DNA of 64,000 nt from JACVRW01 sp963850205 (GCA_963850205.1 CAWKKJ010000008.1:248001-312000), one strand, 5' to 3'; counted from the first letter of the stretch, positions 9,968-19,209 are shown. Numbers and translations: made by a program. The notes: generated from the letters alone by a model not told the origin.

Positions 9968-10999
9968 ATGCGGATCGGCGTCCTCACGGGCGGGGGCGAC
10001 TGCCCGGGCCTCAACGCGGTGATCAGGGCGATCGTGCGCAAGGGCATCGACGGCTACGGGCACGCCATCGTGGGCTTTCGCGACGGCTGGCGCGGGCCGC
10101 TGGAGAACGCCTACGAGGAGCTGACCATCGAGTCCACCCGCGGGATCCTGCCCCGCGGCGGCACCATCCTGCGCAGCTCACGCACCAACCCCCTGAAGGA
10201 CGAGGGGGGACCCGAGCGGATCCGCGAGAACCTGACCACGCTGAACCTGGACGGGCTGATCGCCATCGGGGGCGAGGACACCCTCGGCGCCGCGGCGCGC
10301 CTCCACGGCGAACACGCCCTGCCCATCATGGGCGTGCCGAAGACGATCGACAACGACCTCGGCGGCACCGACATGACCTTCGGCTTCGACACGGCGGTGC
10401 AGATCGCCACCGAGGCCATCGACCGCCTTCACACCACGGCCGAGTCCCACAACCGGGTGATGATCGTGGAGGTCATGGGCCGCCACGCGGGCTGGATCGC
10501 CCTGCATTCGGGGCTGGCCGGGGGCGCGGACGTGATCCTGATCCCCGAGCGGCCCTTCGACGTGGACGAGGTCTGCCGCCTGATCCGGCGCCGCCACTCG
10601 CGCGGTCGCTTCTTCTCGATCGTGGTCGTGGCCGAGGGCGCCATCGCGAAGGAGGGCACGATGGAGACCCTGACCGCGGCGAGGGACGAGTTCGGCCACG
10701 AGCGGCTGGGCGGGATCGGCCAGCGGCTGGAGCATGAGATCGAGCAGCGCACCGGCTTCGAGGCCCGGGCCACCGTCCTGGGTCACATCCAGCGTGGTGG
10801 GACGCCCACCGCGTTCGACCGCGTGCTGGCCACCCGGCTCGGGCTGGCCGCGATGGACGGCGCGAACGCGGGCCGGTGGGGCACGATGCCGGCGCTGCGG
10901 GGGACCCGGATCGAGCTGGTGCCTATGTCCGAGGCCGTGGCCGACCTGCGCACGGTGCCGGTGGAGGACTACGAGGCCGCGGCGACGTTCTTCGGCTAG
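9968..10999 (+). CDS. pfp: 6-phosphofructokinase, pyrophosphate-dependent type by key residues
   Basis: 343 residues. TGGGDCPGLNAVIRA (7-21), GGEDT (101-105), VPKTIDNDLGGTD (123-135) and MGRHAGWIA are the phosphofructokinase blocks. The position equivalent to E. coli Gly104 is Asp104, and the one equivalent to Gly124 is Lys125; these two changes are those known to exclude ATP and favour pyrophosphate as phosphoryl donor, as in the actinomycete PPi enzymes. Catalytic Asp128 is in TIDND. The ATG at 9968 starts exactly at the conserved MRIGVLTGGG; the longer frame upstream is not supported. It would interconvert fructose-6-P and fructose-1,6-bisP, possibly reversibly. Confidence 0.93.
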   Translation: MRIGVLTGGGDCPGLNAVIRAIVRKGIDGYGHAIVGFRDGWRGPLENAYEELTIESTRGILPRGGTILRSSRTNPLKDEGGPERIRENLTTLNLDGLIAIGGEDTLGAAARLHGEHALPIMGVPKTIDNDLGGTDMTFGFDTAVQIATEAIDRLHTTAESHNRVMIVEVMGRHAGWIALHSGLAGGADVILIPERPFDVDEVCRLIRRRHSRGRFFSIVVVAEGAIAKEGTMETLTAARDEFGHERLGGIGQRLEHEIEQRTGFEARATVLGHIQRGGTPTAFDRVLATRLGLAAMDGANAGRWGTMPALRGTRIELVPMSEAVADLRTVPVEDYEAAATFFG

Positions 11000-11001
11000 A
11001 A

Positions 11002-11015
11002 GGGGCGTCAGCCCC
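11002..11015. terminator. Bidirectional hairpin between convergent genes
   Basis: GGGGC-GTCA-GCCCC lies in the 16 bases between the convergent stops of the phosphofructokinase and the small membrane protein. A second, perfect 20-base palindrome at 11021-11040 lies just inside the membrane gene and could act with it. Confidence 0.5.
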
Positions 11016-11219
11016 CTACTGGACCCCGCCGGCGGGGTCCTCACCCGCGGGCGGCGCGCGGCCCAGCAGCCTGTCCACGAACGGCTTGACCATCACGAAG
11101 GCCGCCGCGGACACCACGAGCAGCACCGTGACCAGGAACGCGTCGAAGGACTTGATGCCGAGAGACCAGGCGCAGACCCAGAAGACCAGGCCCACGATCA
11201 ACGCCACCAGCACCGCCAT
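11016..11219 (-). CDS. Small two-helix membrane protein
   Basis: 67 residues with two hydrophobic segments (about 2-20 and 27-48), then a short charged tail GRAPPAGEDPAGGVQ. Its ATG overlaps the stop of the upstream SnoaL-like gene as TGATG. Not recognised. A longer reading in the same frame starting at 11483 is a shadow over the upstream gene and is not used. Confidence 0.6.
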   Translation of the reverse strand: MAVLVALIVGLVFWVCAWSLGIKSFDAFLVTVLLVVSAAAFVMVKPFVDRLLGRAPPAGEDPAGGVQ

Positions 11220-11806
11220 CAGGCGGACCGCCGCCCGGCGACGGCCTTGCGCACCCTGGTCACCGTGTTGAAGGCGCCCTTCAGCGCCTTCTCGGCGCCG
11301 GAGTCCTGGGCCGGCATCAGGCCCACCTGACGGGCGAACTCGGCGCCGTCGTAGTAGGCGGTGTTCCCCACGATCTTGCTGTCCTCGACCTCGAGCAGGT
11401 CGAGCCCGCGCATGTCGACCGGCTTGCCGGTCGGGTCGATGTCCTGGAAGGGCTCGCCCGTGAAGGTACCTCTCATCCGCCATTCCAAGGCGGCCTGGCG
11501 GTCATCCGCCACGACCCGGACGATCGTGGTCTCGAGGTTGGGCACCGCGGCGAACAGCCCGCGAAAGAAGTCCTCGATCTCCCGGCGCCCGCGCAGCACG
11601 CCAACCGGCACGACGTCGTCGACGCCATCCTCGCTCCAGTGCTGGCCCAAGGCGCTTACGTCGCGGCGCCCGATGGCCTCGAAGTAGCCCGTCGCGTGCG
11701 CCTCCACCGCCTTGCGCTTGGTCTGGCGCGGCTTGGGCTTCGCCTTCGGCTTCGGCTTCGCCTTGGTCTTCGGCCCAGCGGCCTCGGCGGTCTTGGTCTT
11801 GGCCAT
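11219..11806 (-). CDS. SnoaL-like (NTF2-fold) protein with basic N-terminal tail
   Basis: 195 residues. Residues 34-160 have the order of a SnoaL/ketosteroid-isomerase-like cone fold: YFEAIGRRDVSALGQHWSED, REIEDFFRGLFAAVPNLE, ALEWRMRGTFTGEPFQDI and GLDLLEVEDSKIVGNTAYYD. Before it lies a 32-residue tail made almost only of Lys, Pro, Ala, Thr and Arg (KAKPKPKAKPKPRQTKRK), which resembles histone-H1-type tails and could bind nucleic acid. Enzymatic activity is unknown; such domains include cyclases, isomerases and non-enzymes. It follows trpA by 33 bases. Confidence 0.78.
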   Translation of the reverse strand: MAKTKTAEAAGPKTKAKPKPKAKPKPRQTKRKAVEAHATGYFEAIGRRDVSALGQHWSEDGVDDVVPVGVLRGRREIEDFFRGLFAAVPNLETTIVRVVADDRQAALEWRMRGTFTGEPFQDIDPTGKPVDMRGLDLLEVEDSKIVGNTAYYDGAEFARQVGLMPAQDSGAEKALKGAFNTVTRVRKAVAGRRSA

Positions 11807-11839
11807 GGTGCGGCCAGCCTACCAGCGGGATCGACGGCC

Positions 11840-12628
11840 TCAGCGCAGTGCCGCGGCGAGCTCCGCCACCAGCTCGCCGACCGCCCGCGGACCGCCCTCG
11901 CCGGCGGCCCGGACCATCCGGCTGCCTACGATCACGCCGTCGGCGATCTCCGCCACGGCGCGCGCGTGGTCGGAGGTCGAGATGCCGAAGCCCACGGCCA
12001 CCGGCACCGTCGCCGCGTCGCGCACCCCGGCCACCGTCTCGGCCAGGCCCGGCGGCAGCTCGGCGCGCTCGCCGGTGGTGCCGGTGAGCGAGACGGTGTA
12101 CACGAACCCACGGGCATCGGAGCCGATCTCGGCCACCCGCTCCGGGGTGCTGGTGGGGGCCACGAGCGGCACCAGCGCGAGGCCCTCGGCGTCGCAGGCG
12201 GCGCGCACGCCGGCGGCCTCGTCGTGGGGCAGGTCGGGCACGATCAGCCCGGCCGCCCCGGCGGCGGCGGCCCGTAGCGCGAACTGCTCGGCCCCGGCGG
12301 TGAGCACGACGTTGGCGTAGACCATCAGCACCACCGGGAGGCGGCCGGCCAGGTGTTCGCACACCCGCAGCGCGCCGTGGGGCGTGGCGCCCGCCGCTAG
12401 CGCCTCGGTAGCGGCCGCGTGGATCACCGGGCCGTCCGCCAGCGGATCGGAGAAGGGAACGCCGAGCTCGATCAGGTCGGCGCCCGCGTCGGCCGCCACC
12501 AGACCGGCCTCGGCCGAGCGGTCGAGGTCGGGGTAGCCGGCCATCAGGTAGGGCATCAGAGCGGCTCGCTTGTCATGGGCGGCGAACGCGCCTGCGATGC
12601 GGTCGAGGCCGGTGGCGGCGACGCTCAC
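11840..12628 (-). CDS. trpA: Tryptophan synthase alpha subunit
   Basis: 262 residues. It cleaves indole-3-glycerol phosphate to indole and glyceraldehyde-3-P and passes indole through the tunnel to TrpB. LIELGVPFSDPLADGP (53-67) holds the catalytic Glu54 and Asp65; YTVSLTGTTGER and VGFGISTSDHARAV follow, as expected. The GTG start overlaps the trpB stop as GTGA. It is the last trp gene of the trpF-B-A block; the other trp genes lie about 9 kb away. Confidence 0.96.
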   Translation of the reverse strand: MSVAATGLDRIAGAFAAHDKRAALMPYLMAGYPDLDRSAEAGLVAADAGADLIELGVPFSDPLADGPVIHAAATEALAAGATPHGALRVCEHLAGRLPVVLMVYANVVLTAGAEQFALRAAAAGAAGLIVPDLPHDEAAGVRAACDAEGLALVPLVAPTSTPERVAEIGSDARGFVYTVSLTGTTGERAELPPGLAETVAGVRDAATVPVAVGFGISTSDHARAVAEIADGVIVGSRMVRAAGEGGPRAVGELVAELAAALR

Positions 12629-13785
12629 TCGCCCAGCACCTCGGCCAGGTCCTTGTCCCCGCGGCCGGACAGGGTGACCAGGTCGAGCCCGAGGCCCGGG
12701 TTCGCGAGCATCCAGGCCAGGGCGTGCGCGGGCTCCAGCGCGGGGATGATCCCCTCGAGCTCCGCCACCTGCCGGAAGGCCGCCACCGCGGCGCCGTCCT
12801 CCACGGCCACGTAGCGCACGCGCCCGCTGTCGCGCAGCCAGGCGTGCTCGGGCCCCGAGCCGGGATAGTCGAGCCCGGCCGACACGGAGTGGGCTTCCAG
12901 GATCTGCCCCTCCTCGTCCTGCAGCACCGCCGACATCGCTCCGTGCAGCACGCCGCGGGCGCCGATGGTCAGCGGCGCGGAGTGCCGTTGCGTGGCGAGC
13001 CCGTCGCCGGCGGCCTCGACGCCGATCAGCTCCACGCCCTCGTCGTCGACGAAGGGGACGAAGGTGCCGATGGCGTTCGAGCCACCGCCCACGCAGGCCA
13101 GCACCCGGTCCGGCAGCGCGTCCCGCTCCGCCAGCAGCTGGGCGCGGGCCTCGTCGCCGATCCGGCGCTGGAGGTCCCGCACCAGAGCGGGATAGGGCGC
13201 GGGGCCAACGGCCGAGCCGATCACGTAGTGGGTCGAGCCCACGTTGGCCACCCAGTCCCGGATCGCAGCCGAGACCGCCTCCTTGAGCGTCCGCGCGCCC
13301 GCCTCCACGGCCACCACCTCGGCGCCGAGGAGCCGCATGCGCTCGACGTTCGGCCGCTGCCGGCGCATGTCCTCGGTGCCCATGTACACCACGCACTCGA
13401 GCCCCAGGAGGGCGCAGGCGGTGGCGGAGGCCACGCCGTGCTGGCCCGCGCCGGTCTCGGCTATCACCCGCTCCTTGCCCATCCGGCGGGCCAGCAGGGA
13501 CTGGCCGAGCGCGTTGTTGATCTTGTGCGAGCCGGTGTGGGTGAGGTCCTCGCGCTTGAGCCACACCTCGCCGCCGGTCAGCTCGGACAGGCGACGGGCG
13601 AAGTAGAGGGGTGTCGGCCGGCCCACGTAGTCGCGCAGCAGGCCGGCCAGCTCGTCGCCGAACAGGGGATCCTCGCGGGCGGCCAGCCACTCCCGCTCGA
13701 GCTCGTCGAGCGCGGGGATCAGCGTCTCGGGCACGTAACGGCCCCCGTAGGGCCCGAAGCGCCGCTCCAGCGCCGGAGTGCTCAT
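12625..13785 (-). CDS. trpB: Tryptophan synthase beta subunit
   Basis: 386 residues. This PLP enzyme condenses indole with serine. KREDLTHTGSHKINNALGQ (77-95) contains the PLP lysine Lys88; ETGAGQHGVA and the phosphate-binding loop CVGGGSNAIG are intact. It belongs to the standard TrpB1 type that works with TrpA. The ATG overlaps the trpF stop (ATGA) and its stop overlaps trpA. Confidence 0.97.
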   Translation of the reverse strand: MSTPALERRFGPYGGRYVPETLIPALDELEREWLAAREDPLFGDELAGLLRDYVGRPTPLYFARRLSELTGGEVWLKREDLTHTGSHKINNALGQSLLARRMGKERVIAETGAGQHGVASATACALLGLECVVYMGTEDMRRQRPNVERMRLLGAEVVAVEAGARTLKEAVSAAIRDWVANVGSTHYVIGSAVGPAPYPALVRDLQRRIGDEARAQLLAERDALPDRVLACVGGGSNAIGTFVPFVDDEGVELIGVEAAGDGLATQRHSAPLTIGARGVLHGAMSAVLQDEEGQILEAHSVSAGLDYPGSGPEHAWLRDSGRVRYVAVEDGAAVAAFRQVAELEGIIPALEPAHALAWMLANPGLGLDLVTLSGRGDKDLAEVLGE

Positions 13786-14429
13786 GCCGAGTGCGAGGGC
13801 ACGGGTTCGGCCGCCTCCACGGCCCTGAAGAAGGCCTTGACCCGGGCCGGGTCCTTCCTGCCGGGCTCGGCCTCGGTGCCGCTGGCGGTGTCGACCGCGA
13901 AGGGGCGAGCGGCCGAAATGGCCTCACCGACGTTGTCGGGGTTCAGGCCACCCGAGAGGACCACCGGCGGCTCCGGCGGATGCAGGGTGGCGAGCTCCCA
14001 GCTGAAGGTCTCGCCCGTGCCGCCGGGGCCTCGGGGCGAGTAGGCGTCGAGCAGGTGGAAGTCGGTGGCAAAGCGCCGCAGGTGGGTGATCTGGGCGGCG
14101 TCGCGCACCCGCACCGCCTTCATCACCCGGCAGCCGGTGCGCCGGGCCGCCTCGCGGCAGAAGGCCGGGCCCTCGTCGCCGTGGAGCTGGAGGAGGGTGA
14201 GCGAGCAGCGGTCGGCTGTGAGGGCGATCTCGTCCAGCGAGGCGTTCACGAACACGCCCGTGACCTCCAGCCGCCGGTGCAGCTCGGCTCCGATCGCCTC
14301 CGCCTCGGCGAGCGGGCACGCCCGCGGGCTGCTCGGCCAGAAGATGAGGCCCACGGCCCAGGCGCCGAGATCGGCCGCCTGGCGGGCGTCCTCGGGGCGG
14401 GTGATGCCGCAGATCTTCACGCGGGTCAT
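13782..14429 (-). CDS. trpF: Phosphoribosylanthranilate isomerase
   Basis: 215 residues, a single TIM barrel. VKICGITRPEDA (4-15) has the catalytic Cys7, GLIFWPSSPR the substrate loop, and LLDAYSPRGPGGTGETFSWEL-type sequence the catalytic Asp and the glycine loop; LSGGLNPDNV binds phosphate. TrpF is a separate gene here, so no HisA/PriA double function needs to be assumed. It starts with ATG and overlaps trpB by four bases. Confidence 0.96.
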   Translation of the reverse strand: MTRVKICGITRPEDARQAADLGAWAVGLIFWPSSPRACPLAEAEAIGAELHRRLEVTGVFVNASLDEIALTADRCSLTLLQLHGDEGPAFCREAARRTGCRVMKAVRVRDAAQITHLRRFATDFHLLDAYSPRGPGGTGETFSWELATLHPPEPPVVLSGGLNPDNVGEAISAARPFAVDTASGTEAEPGRKDPARVKAFFRAVEAAEPVPSHSA

Positions 14430-14462
14430 GGCCCGCCTATGGTCGCAGGCCGGGCGGGGCCG

Positions 14463-15659
14463 TTACGGCAACTCGGGCGCCTGCTGGCCCTGGGAGGCGC
14501 TCAGGTCCGGGCGCTCGCCCAGGGTGACCTCGGCGCTGTCGGTCTCGCCGTCGCGCAGGTACTCGACCACTACGGTGTCGCCGGGCTGCTTGTCGGCGAT
14601 CGCCGCGGCCACGTCGTCGGAGCTCGCGACCTCCTGGCCGTCCACCTTCACGATCAGGTCACCGCCGGCGGCAATTCCGCCGCTGCCGGCCTCGCTCGGG
14701 CCGCGCAGGCCGGCCTTCGCCGCGGGACCGCCGGGGGTCGCCTCCTGGACCAGCGCCCCGCTGTCGGTGGGCAGGTCGAGCTGCTGGGCGATCTCCTCGG
14801 TCACGTCGGCCATGCTCACGCCCAGGTAGGCGCGCTCGATGTCGTTGCCCTGACGCAGGTCGGGCAGCAGCGACTTCGCGGTGTTGATGGGCACGGCGAA
14901 GCCGATGCCCACCGAGCCCTGGCTTGTGCCACCGGTGGCGATCTGGGAATTGATGCCGATCACGCGGCCCTCGCCGTCGAGCAGCGGGCCCCCGGAGTTG
15001 CCCGGGTTGATCGCGGCGTCGGTCTGGATCACGTTGCGGATCGGGAAGCCGTCGGGCGCCTGGATCTGACGGGCCAGCGCCGAAACGATGCCGGTGGTGA
15101 CGGTCCGGGTGAAGCCGAAGGGGTTGCCGATGGCGACCACCGGGTCGCCCACCTCGGCCTGCGAGGAGTCGCCCAGCGGGATCGGGTCGAGGCCGCCCTC
15201 GACGTCACCCGGGTCGACCTGCAGAACCGCGAGGTCGGTGGACGTGTCGACGCCCTTGACCTCGGCGTCCACCTGCTCGCCGTCCTCGGTGAAGCTCACG
15301 CTGACGCTCTCGGCGCCGGAGACGACGTGGGCGTTGGTGACGATCGTGCCCTCCTCGTCGACCACGAAGCCCGAGCCGGTGGCGGTGCCCTCCTGGGGCG
15401 AGCCGAAGGGCGACTGGCCCTCGCTCTCGCTCACGCCCTCGGCGGAGATGAACGCGACCCCGCGTCCTTCCTCCTTGTAGATGTCGCGCACGGTGCGGCC
15501 GTCGCCGTCGGCCGCCGACTGCGTGACGGGCGACTGGCGGACCACGGTGTCGCTGTCGCCGGTGTCGATCACGTCGGTGGCGATCAGCACCGCCCCGGTC
15601 AGGAGGACCACGAGCCCTCCCAGGACACCGGCAAGGACGTTGCTGAAGGGCTTGTGCAT
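14463..15659 (-). CDS. htrA: HtrA/DegP-like membrane-anchored serine protease with PDZ domain
   Basis: 398 residues. An N-terminal membrane anchor (about 9-30) is followed by a trypsin-like domain with the triad His111 (VTNAHVV), Asp142 (STDLAVL) and Ser222 (NPGNSGGPLL), then one PDZ domain (about 300-385). It degrades or refolds damaged proteins on the outer face of the membrane. It stands alone between the transglutaminase gene and trpF; trpF follows after 33 bases and may be read through. A small inverted repeat precedes it. Confidence 0.93.
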   Translation of the reverse strand: MHKPFSNVLAGVLGGLVVLLTGAVLIATDVIDTGDSDTVVRQSPVTQSAADGDGRTVRDIYKEEGRGVAFISAEGVSESEGQSPFGSPQEGTATGSGFVVDEEGTIVTNAHVVSGAESVSVSFTEDGEQVDAEVKGVDTSTDLAVLQVDPGDVEGGLDPIPLGDSSQAEVGDPVVAIGNPFGFTRTVTTGIVSALARQIQAPDGFPIRNVIQTDAAINPGNSGGPLLDGEGRVIGINSQIATGGTSQGSVGIGFAVPINTAKSLLPDLRQGNDIERAYLGVSMADVTEEIAQQLDLPTDSGALVQEATPGGPAAKAGLRGPSEAGSGGIAAGGDLIVKVDGQEVASSDDVAAAIADKQPGDTVVVEYLRDGETDSAEVTLGERPDLSASQGQQAPELP

Positions 15660-15671
15660 GCCCTTAGGTCT

Positions 15672-15684
15672 AGAAAGGCTTTCT
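15672..15684. promoter_or_regulatory. Short inverted repeat upstream of htrA
   Basis: AGAAAG-G-CTTTCT is a perfect 6-bp dyad in an AT-rich island only 13 bases before the htrA ATG, in an otherwise GC-dominated region. It could be a repressor site or an mRNA stem near the start codon. Confidence 0.3.
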
Positions 15685-15716
15685 TAGAAGCAGATAAAAC
15701 TGTGCGGGGCGCGGTG

Positions 15717-18082
15717 CTAGGGCAGCGGCCCGCCGGGCGGCAGCGCGAGCAGGCCGCGGAGGCGGCCCCGCAGGCCGCTCCGATGGCGCTGAGCTCGCGG
15801 CGCACGCCCCGGCGGTCGCCGACCGCCGGTGCCGGCCGGTCCTCCTCGTAGCGGTGGGCGCGCAGCGCGCCGGCGTAGTCGCCGGCCCTGGGGCCCGCGG
15901 CTCGCCGCAGCCGGCGCTCCAGCCCGAGCAGGGTGGTGGTCACCGGCACATCCCAGCCGAGACGCACGAGCGCCCGGCGCAGCTCGGTCACCTGGGCCTC
16001 GGCCAGCTCGGCGGGACCGAGGCCGCGCCGTTTGCGCATCCGCACGCCCACGAACAGGGCGGCGGAGCCTCCCACCACCAGCAGCAGCAGCAACAGCAGC
16101 ACCGACAGCAGCAGGTTGGAGCCGTCGTCGGCTCCCCTCCCGGCGCTCAGCTCGCCGGACAGCTCGGACAGGGCGGGCGCGCCGCGTCCCCCGCCGCCGA
16201 TCTCGCCGGCGTCGGCCCGGGCGGCGCTGGTGGCCAGCAGGCCGCTGGACTGCGACTCGGCCGGGGCGATCGTGGGGGTCGGGTCGAAGGGCACCCAGCC
16301 GATGCCGTGGAAGTAGACCTCGACCCAGGAATGGGCGTCGAGGTCGCGCACGCGGTACTCGCTCGTGTCGCGGTTGAAGGAGCCGGGCGCGAAGCCCGCC
16401 ACCACCCGCGTCGGGATGCCGACCATGCGCAGCATCAGCGCCATCGCCCCCGAGAACTGCTGGCAGTAGCCGCGCTTCTCCTCGAAGAGGAAGTTGTCGA
16501 GCGGAAGATCGGAGCGCGGGACCCGCTCGCTGTACACGTAGTCGCCCTCGTCCTGGAGGTGACGCTCGATCTCCTTCACCGCCGCGTAGGTGCTGGGCGC
16601 TCCGGAGGTGAGGCGGCGGGCCAGCCGGTAGGTCCGGGCGTAGGGCGACGCCCTCAGCTGCCTCACCGCCTCCCCCTCGCCGGTGGCGGTTCCGCGCAGC
16701 GGCAGCTGGACGGACCCGCTGCGGGTGCTGGTGGCCGCGCCCGACCCGGGATCCAGATCGCTGAGCGGGCTCTGGCCCCGCCGGGGCAGGAACAGGGACG
16801 TGTAGGGGATGAGGTCCGCGGGATACGTCGGTGCGGCGGCGCGCATCTGGTCGGCGGTGGGGTCGGGCGCGTAGGTCCTGATCGTGTAGCCGTCCCCCTC
16901 GGTCAGCGGATCGCCGGTCAGGCGGCCGGTCCCGTTGGAGTACAGGATGGCGTCCACGCCGTCGACCTCGAGGGCGTTGCCCGCGGTCACCATCAGGTCG
17001 CTGGACAGCGAGCGCACCGTGACGCGGATCTCCTCTTCCCAGGCCTGGTTGTACTCGAAGTTCTCCCATTCGCGGCCGACCTGACGCCGGCTGGGCACCT
17101 CCTCGTCGAGATCGGTGGTGGCGCTGCCACGGGTGGGTATCCAGCGGAACCCGTCGAAGCCCTGGAGCACCTCGACCTTCCAGTAGTGAGGCCGGTTGGA
17201 CCGGACGTTGAGCAGCGTCGTGCCCTCGCGCGGCCAGTCGAGCGGCCCGTACTGGTGCGACCAGTCGAAGTTGATCGACTTGCCGCCCCCGAACCAGTTC
17301 CAGGCGCGGTAGTCCCACCAGGGCTCGTCGCCGTCCAGGGCGGCGGCGAAGGGGAGCGAGAGCACGCCCACGCCGGCCACGACGGCGACGCCCAGCGCTG
17401 CCTCGCGCGGCTGGAGCCGGGGGAGCCAGAGCCAGGCGGCGATCAGCACCAGCAGCCCCAGCCCCCGCAACAGCGGCTGGCCGGGATCGTGCTCGGTCAC
17501 GGCCGTGCCGTAGAACACCAGCAGCACCACCAGCGCGAGCGCGTGCAGCACGCGCTTGCCTCGCTGCGCGGGCCAGAAGCCGATCGCGGCGGCCAGCCCC
17601 AGGAAGAACGGAGCGCCGAGGAGGATCGTCAGCCGGATCCAACGGTCGGGGCCGTCGTAGGGCCAGTCCACGCCCTGCACGCCCGCGAGCCCGCGATCGA
17701 GCCCGTCGAAGAGCTCGTTCCAGTTGCCCGGGGCCAGCAGGCGGACCGGCAGCCCGGCCGCCGTCAACCCGAGGCAGAGGGTGGCCAGCGCCGTGACGAC
17801 AGCCAGGCTCAGGATCGCCGCCCGGGGCAGCCGGACACGGGGTAGCAGGCCGAGCAGCGCGGCCCCGCCCGTGGCGATGAGGACCACGAGCAGCGTCCGG
17901 CCGCCGTGGGCGTCCTCCACCAGCAGGGCCCAGTGGCTGGCCCCGTAGAAGGCCAGGGCGCCGAACAGGGCCAGGCGGATGGCGAACGAGTCCCGCGTCG
18001 CGCTCTTCTGCGGGGGAGCGGCCGGGGGCGGAGCGGGAGCCATGGCCGCCGGGGGCTCCGGCCGCGTGAGCAGACCGCTCAC
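15717..18082 (-). CDS. TgpA-like transmembrane transglutaminase (DUF3488), with apparent C-terminal frameshift
   Basis: About 788 residues. There are six or so N-terminal membrane segments (within 30-230), then an extracytoplasmic transglutaminase-like domain with Cys (EKRGYCQQFSGAMALML), His (DLDAHSWVEVYF) and Asp (WVPFDPTPT), a last membrane helix (NLLLSVLLLLLLLVVGG) and a basic tail. Starting at GTG 18082 it overlaps the DUF58 stop as GTGA. Near 15773-15778 the natural ending GLRGRLRGLLALPPGGPLP is in the next frame; adding one G to the GG at that point restores it and the stop at 15717. As read, the frame would instead run on to 15599, over htrA. The family works with a MoxR ATPase and DUF58 protein. 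Confidence 0.88.
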
Positions 18083-19188
18083 GCCGCCACGCCCCTGCGG
18101 GCCCGCTGGAGCTGGCAGCCGCTGCAGCCCGCCACCTCGAAGGCCGCCCGGACACCGGCCGGCGGGCTGGGCGCAACCACGTAGCGGGCTCCCGCCGGCA
18201 GCCGCTCGAGCGCCCGCGGCGCGGCCCGCAGGTCGGCGCCGGTCACCCAGAGCACGGCCCCGGCCCGCGGTCCCAGCGCGGCGGCGGCCGGCGGAGCGCC
18301 CGCCTCCACCACGGCCAGGCGCACGTGTACCGCCGGCCAGGCCCCCAGGTCGTGCCCGATCTCGATCGGCCGGCGCTCGCCCGGGAGCAGCAACGCGCAG
18401 CCCCCTTTCCTGGCCAGCCACAGCGACAGCGAGCCGGCGGCGCGCACCGCCTTGTCGAGCGATTCCTCGTCGGCGGGCGAGGACGCGTCGAGCACGATCA
18501 GGGGCGCCGAGTCCAGCTCGGCCACCAGCCGCCGTTCCAGCATCTCGCCCCGCCGGGCCACCGAGGGCCAGTGGATGCGCGAGGCCGGCGCGCCCTCGCG
18601 GTAGGGGCGCAGGCCGTCGATCTCGAGCTCGGCCATGGACGCGTCGAGGCGGCGGCCCGACAGGCCGGGCTCCGCGCCGCTGCCGCCGTGCTCCCCCGCG
18701 CCCGCGCCGCTGCCGCCCGGCGAGGTCACCGGCTCGACCCGCGGAAGCACCAGCACCTCCTCACCGCCCGAGCCCACGATCTCGCGCGTGAAGAGGCGCA
18801 GCGGATCGCGGATCACCAGGCGCCCCGGCTCGAGCACCCTCCGCCCGCGCCGGGAGAAGCGGACGTTGATCCGCAGGCGCCGCGACCAGCGGCCGGCGAT
18901 GGGAACGGGCCAGCCCAGCAGCGGCTCCCACAGCTCACCACCCGGCGGCGGCAGCAGCCCGGCGGTCGTCTCGACCCGCAGCGGGTACGCGTCCTCCTCG
19001 ACCACCGTGTGGGGCCCGGCGCGGCGGGCGATACCGGCTCCCTGCGCCGCCAGCAACACCCAGGCCGTGGCCCCGACCGCCAGGACGATGAGCCCCACGC
19101 CGGGCACGTACAGGGAGGCCGAGTCGAACGTGGCGGCGGCAAGGCACAGCGCCAGTCCCAGGAGCGCCGTGACGATCGGCCGGGTCAC
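18079..19188 (-). CDS. DUF58 domain protein, partner of MoxR
   Basis: 369 residues. Two membrane helices at the N-terminus (about 7-50) are followed by a strand-rich region and the DUF58 block YREGAPASRIHWPSVARRGEMLERR (quoted in part), then a vWA-like end (SAPLIVLDAS). The Arg at REG and the HW pair are typical of the family. The C-terminus has CSGCQLQRARRG, two close cysteines. The three-gene set MoxR-DUF58-transglutaminase is widely conserved; its role in envelope assembly is inferred, not proven. Confidence 0.9.
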   Translation of the reverse strand: MTRPIVTALLGLALCLAAATFDSASLYVPGVGLIVLAVGATAWVLLAAQGAGIARRAGPHTVVEEDAYPLRVETTAGLLPPPGGELWEPLLGWPVPIAGRWSRRLRINVRFSRRGRRVLEPGRLVIRDPLRLFTREIVGSGGEEVLVLPRVEPVTSPGGSGAGAGEHGGSGAEPGLSGRRLDASMAELEIDGLRPYREGAPASRIHWPSVARRGEMLERRLVAELDSAPLIVLDASSPADEESLDKAVRAAGSLSLWLARKGGCALLLPGERRPIEIGHDLGAWPAVHVRLAVVEAGAPPAAAALGPRAGAVLWVTGADLRAAPRALERLPAGARYVVAPSPPAGVRAAFEVAGCSGCQLQRARRGVAA

Positions 19189-19209
19189 AGGTGGGGCTCC
19201 CTCAGGCGC

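Noticed and set aside
13611..15851. Long open frame on the plus strand over trpB, trpF and htrA
   Set aside because: It is antisense to three genes with clear motifs; the composition (Arg, Gly, Ala, His, Gln-rich) is that of a GC-rich shadow frame.
15854..17845. 663-codon open frame opposite the transglutaminase gene
   Set aside because: Shadow frame of a GC-rich gene whose own strand carries the Cys-His-Asp triad and membrane segments.
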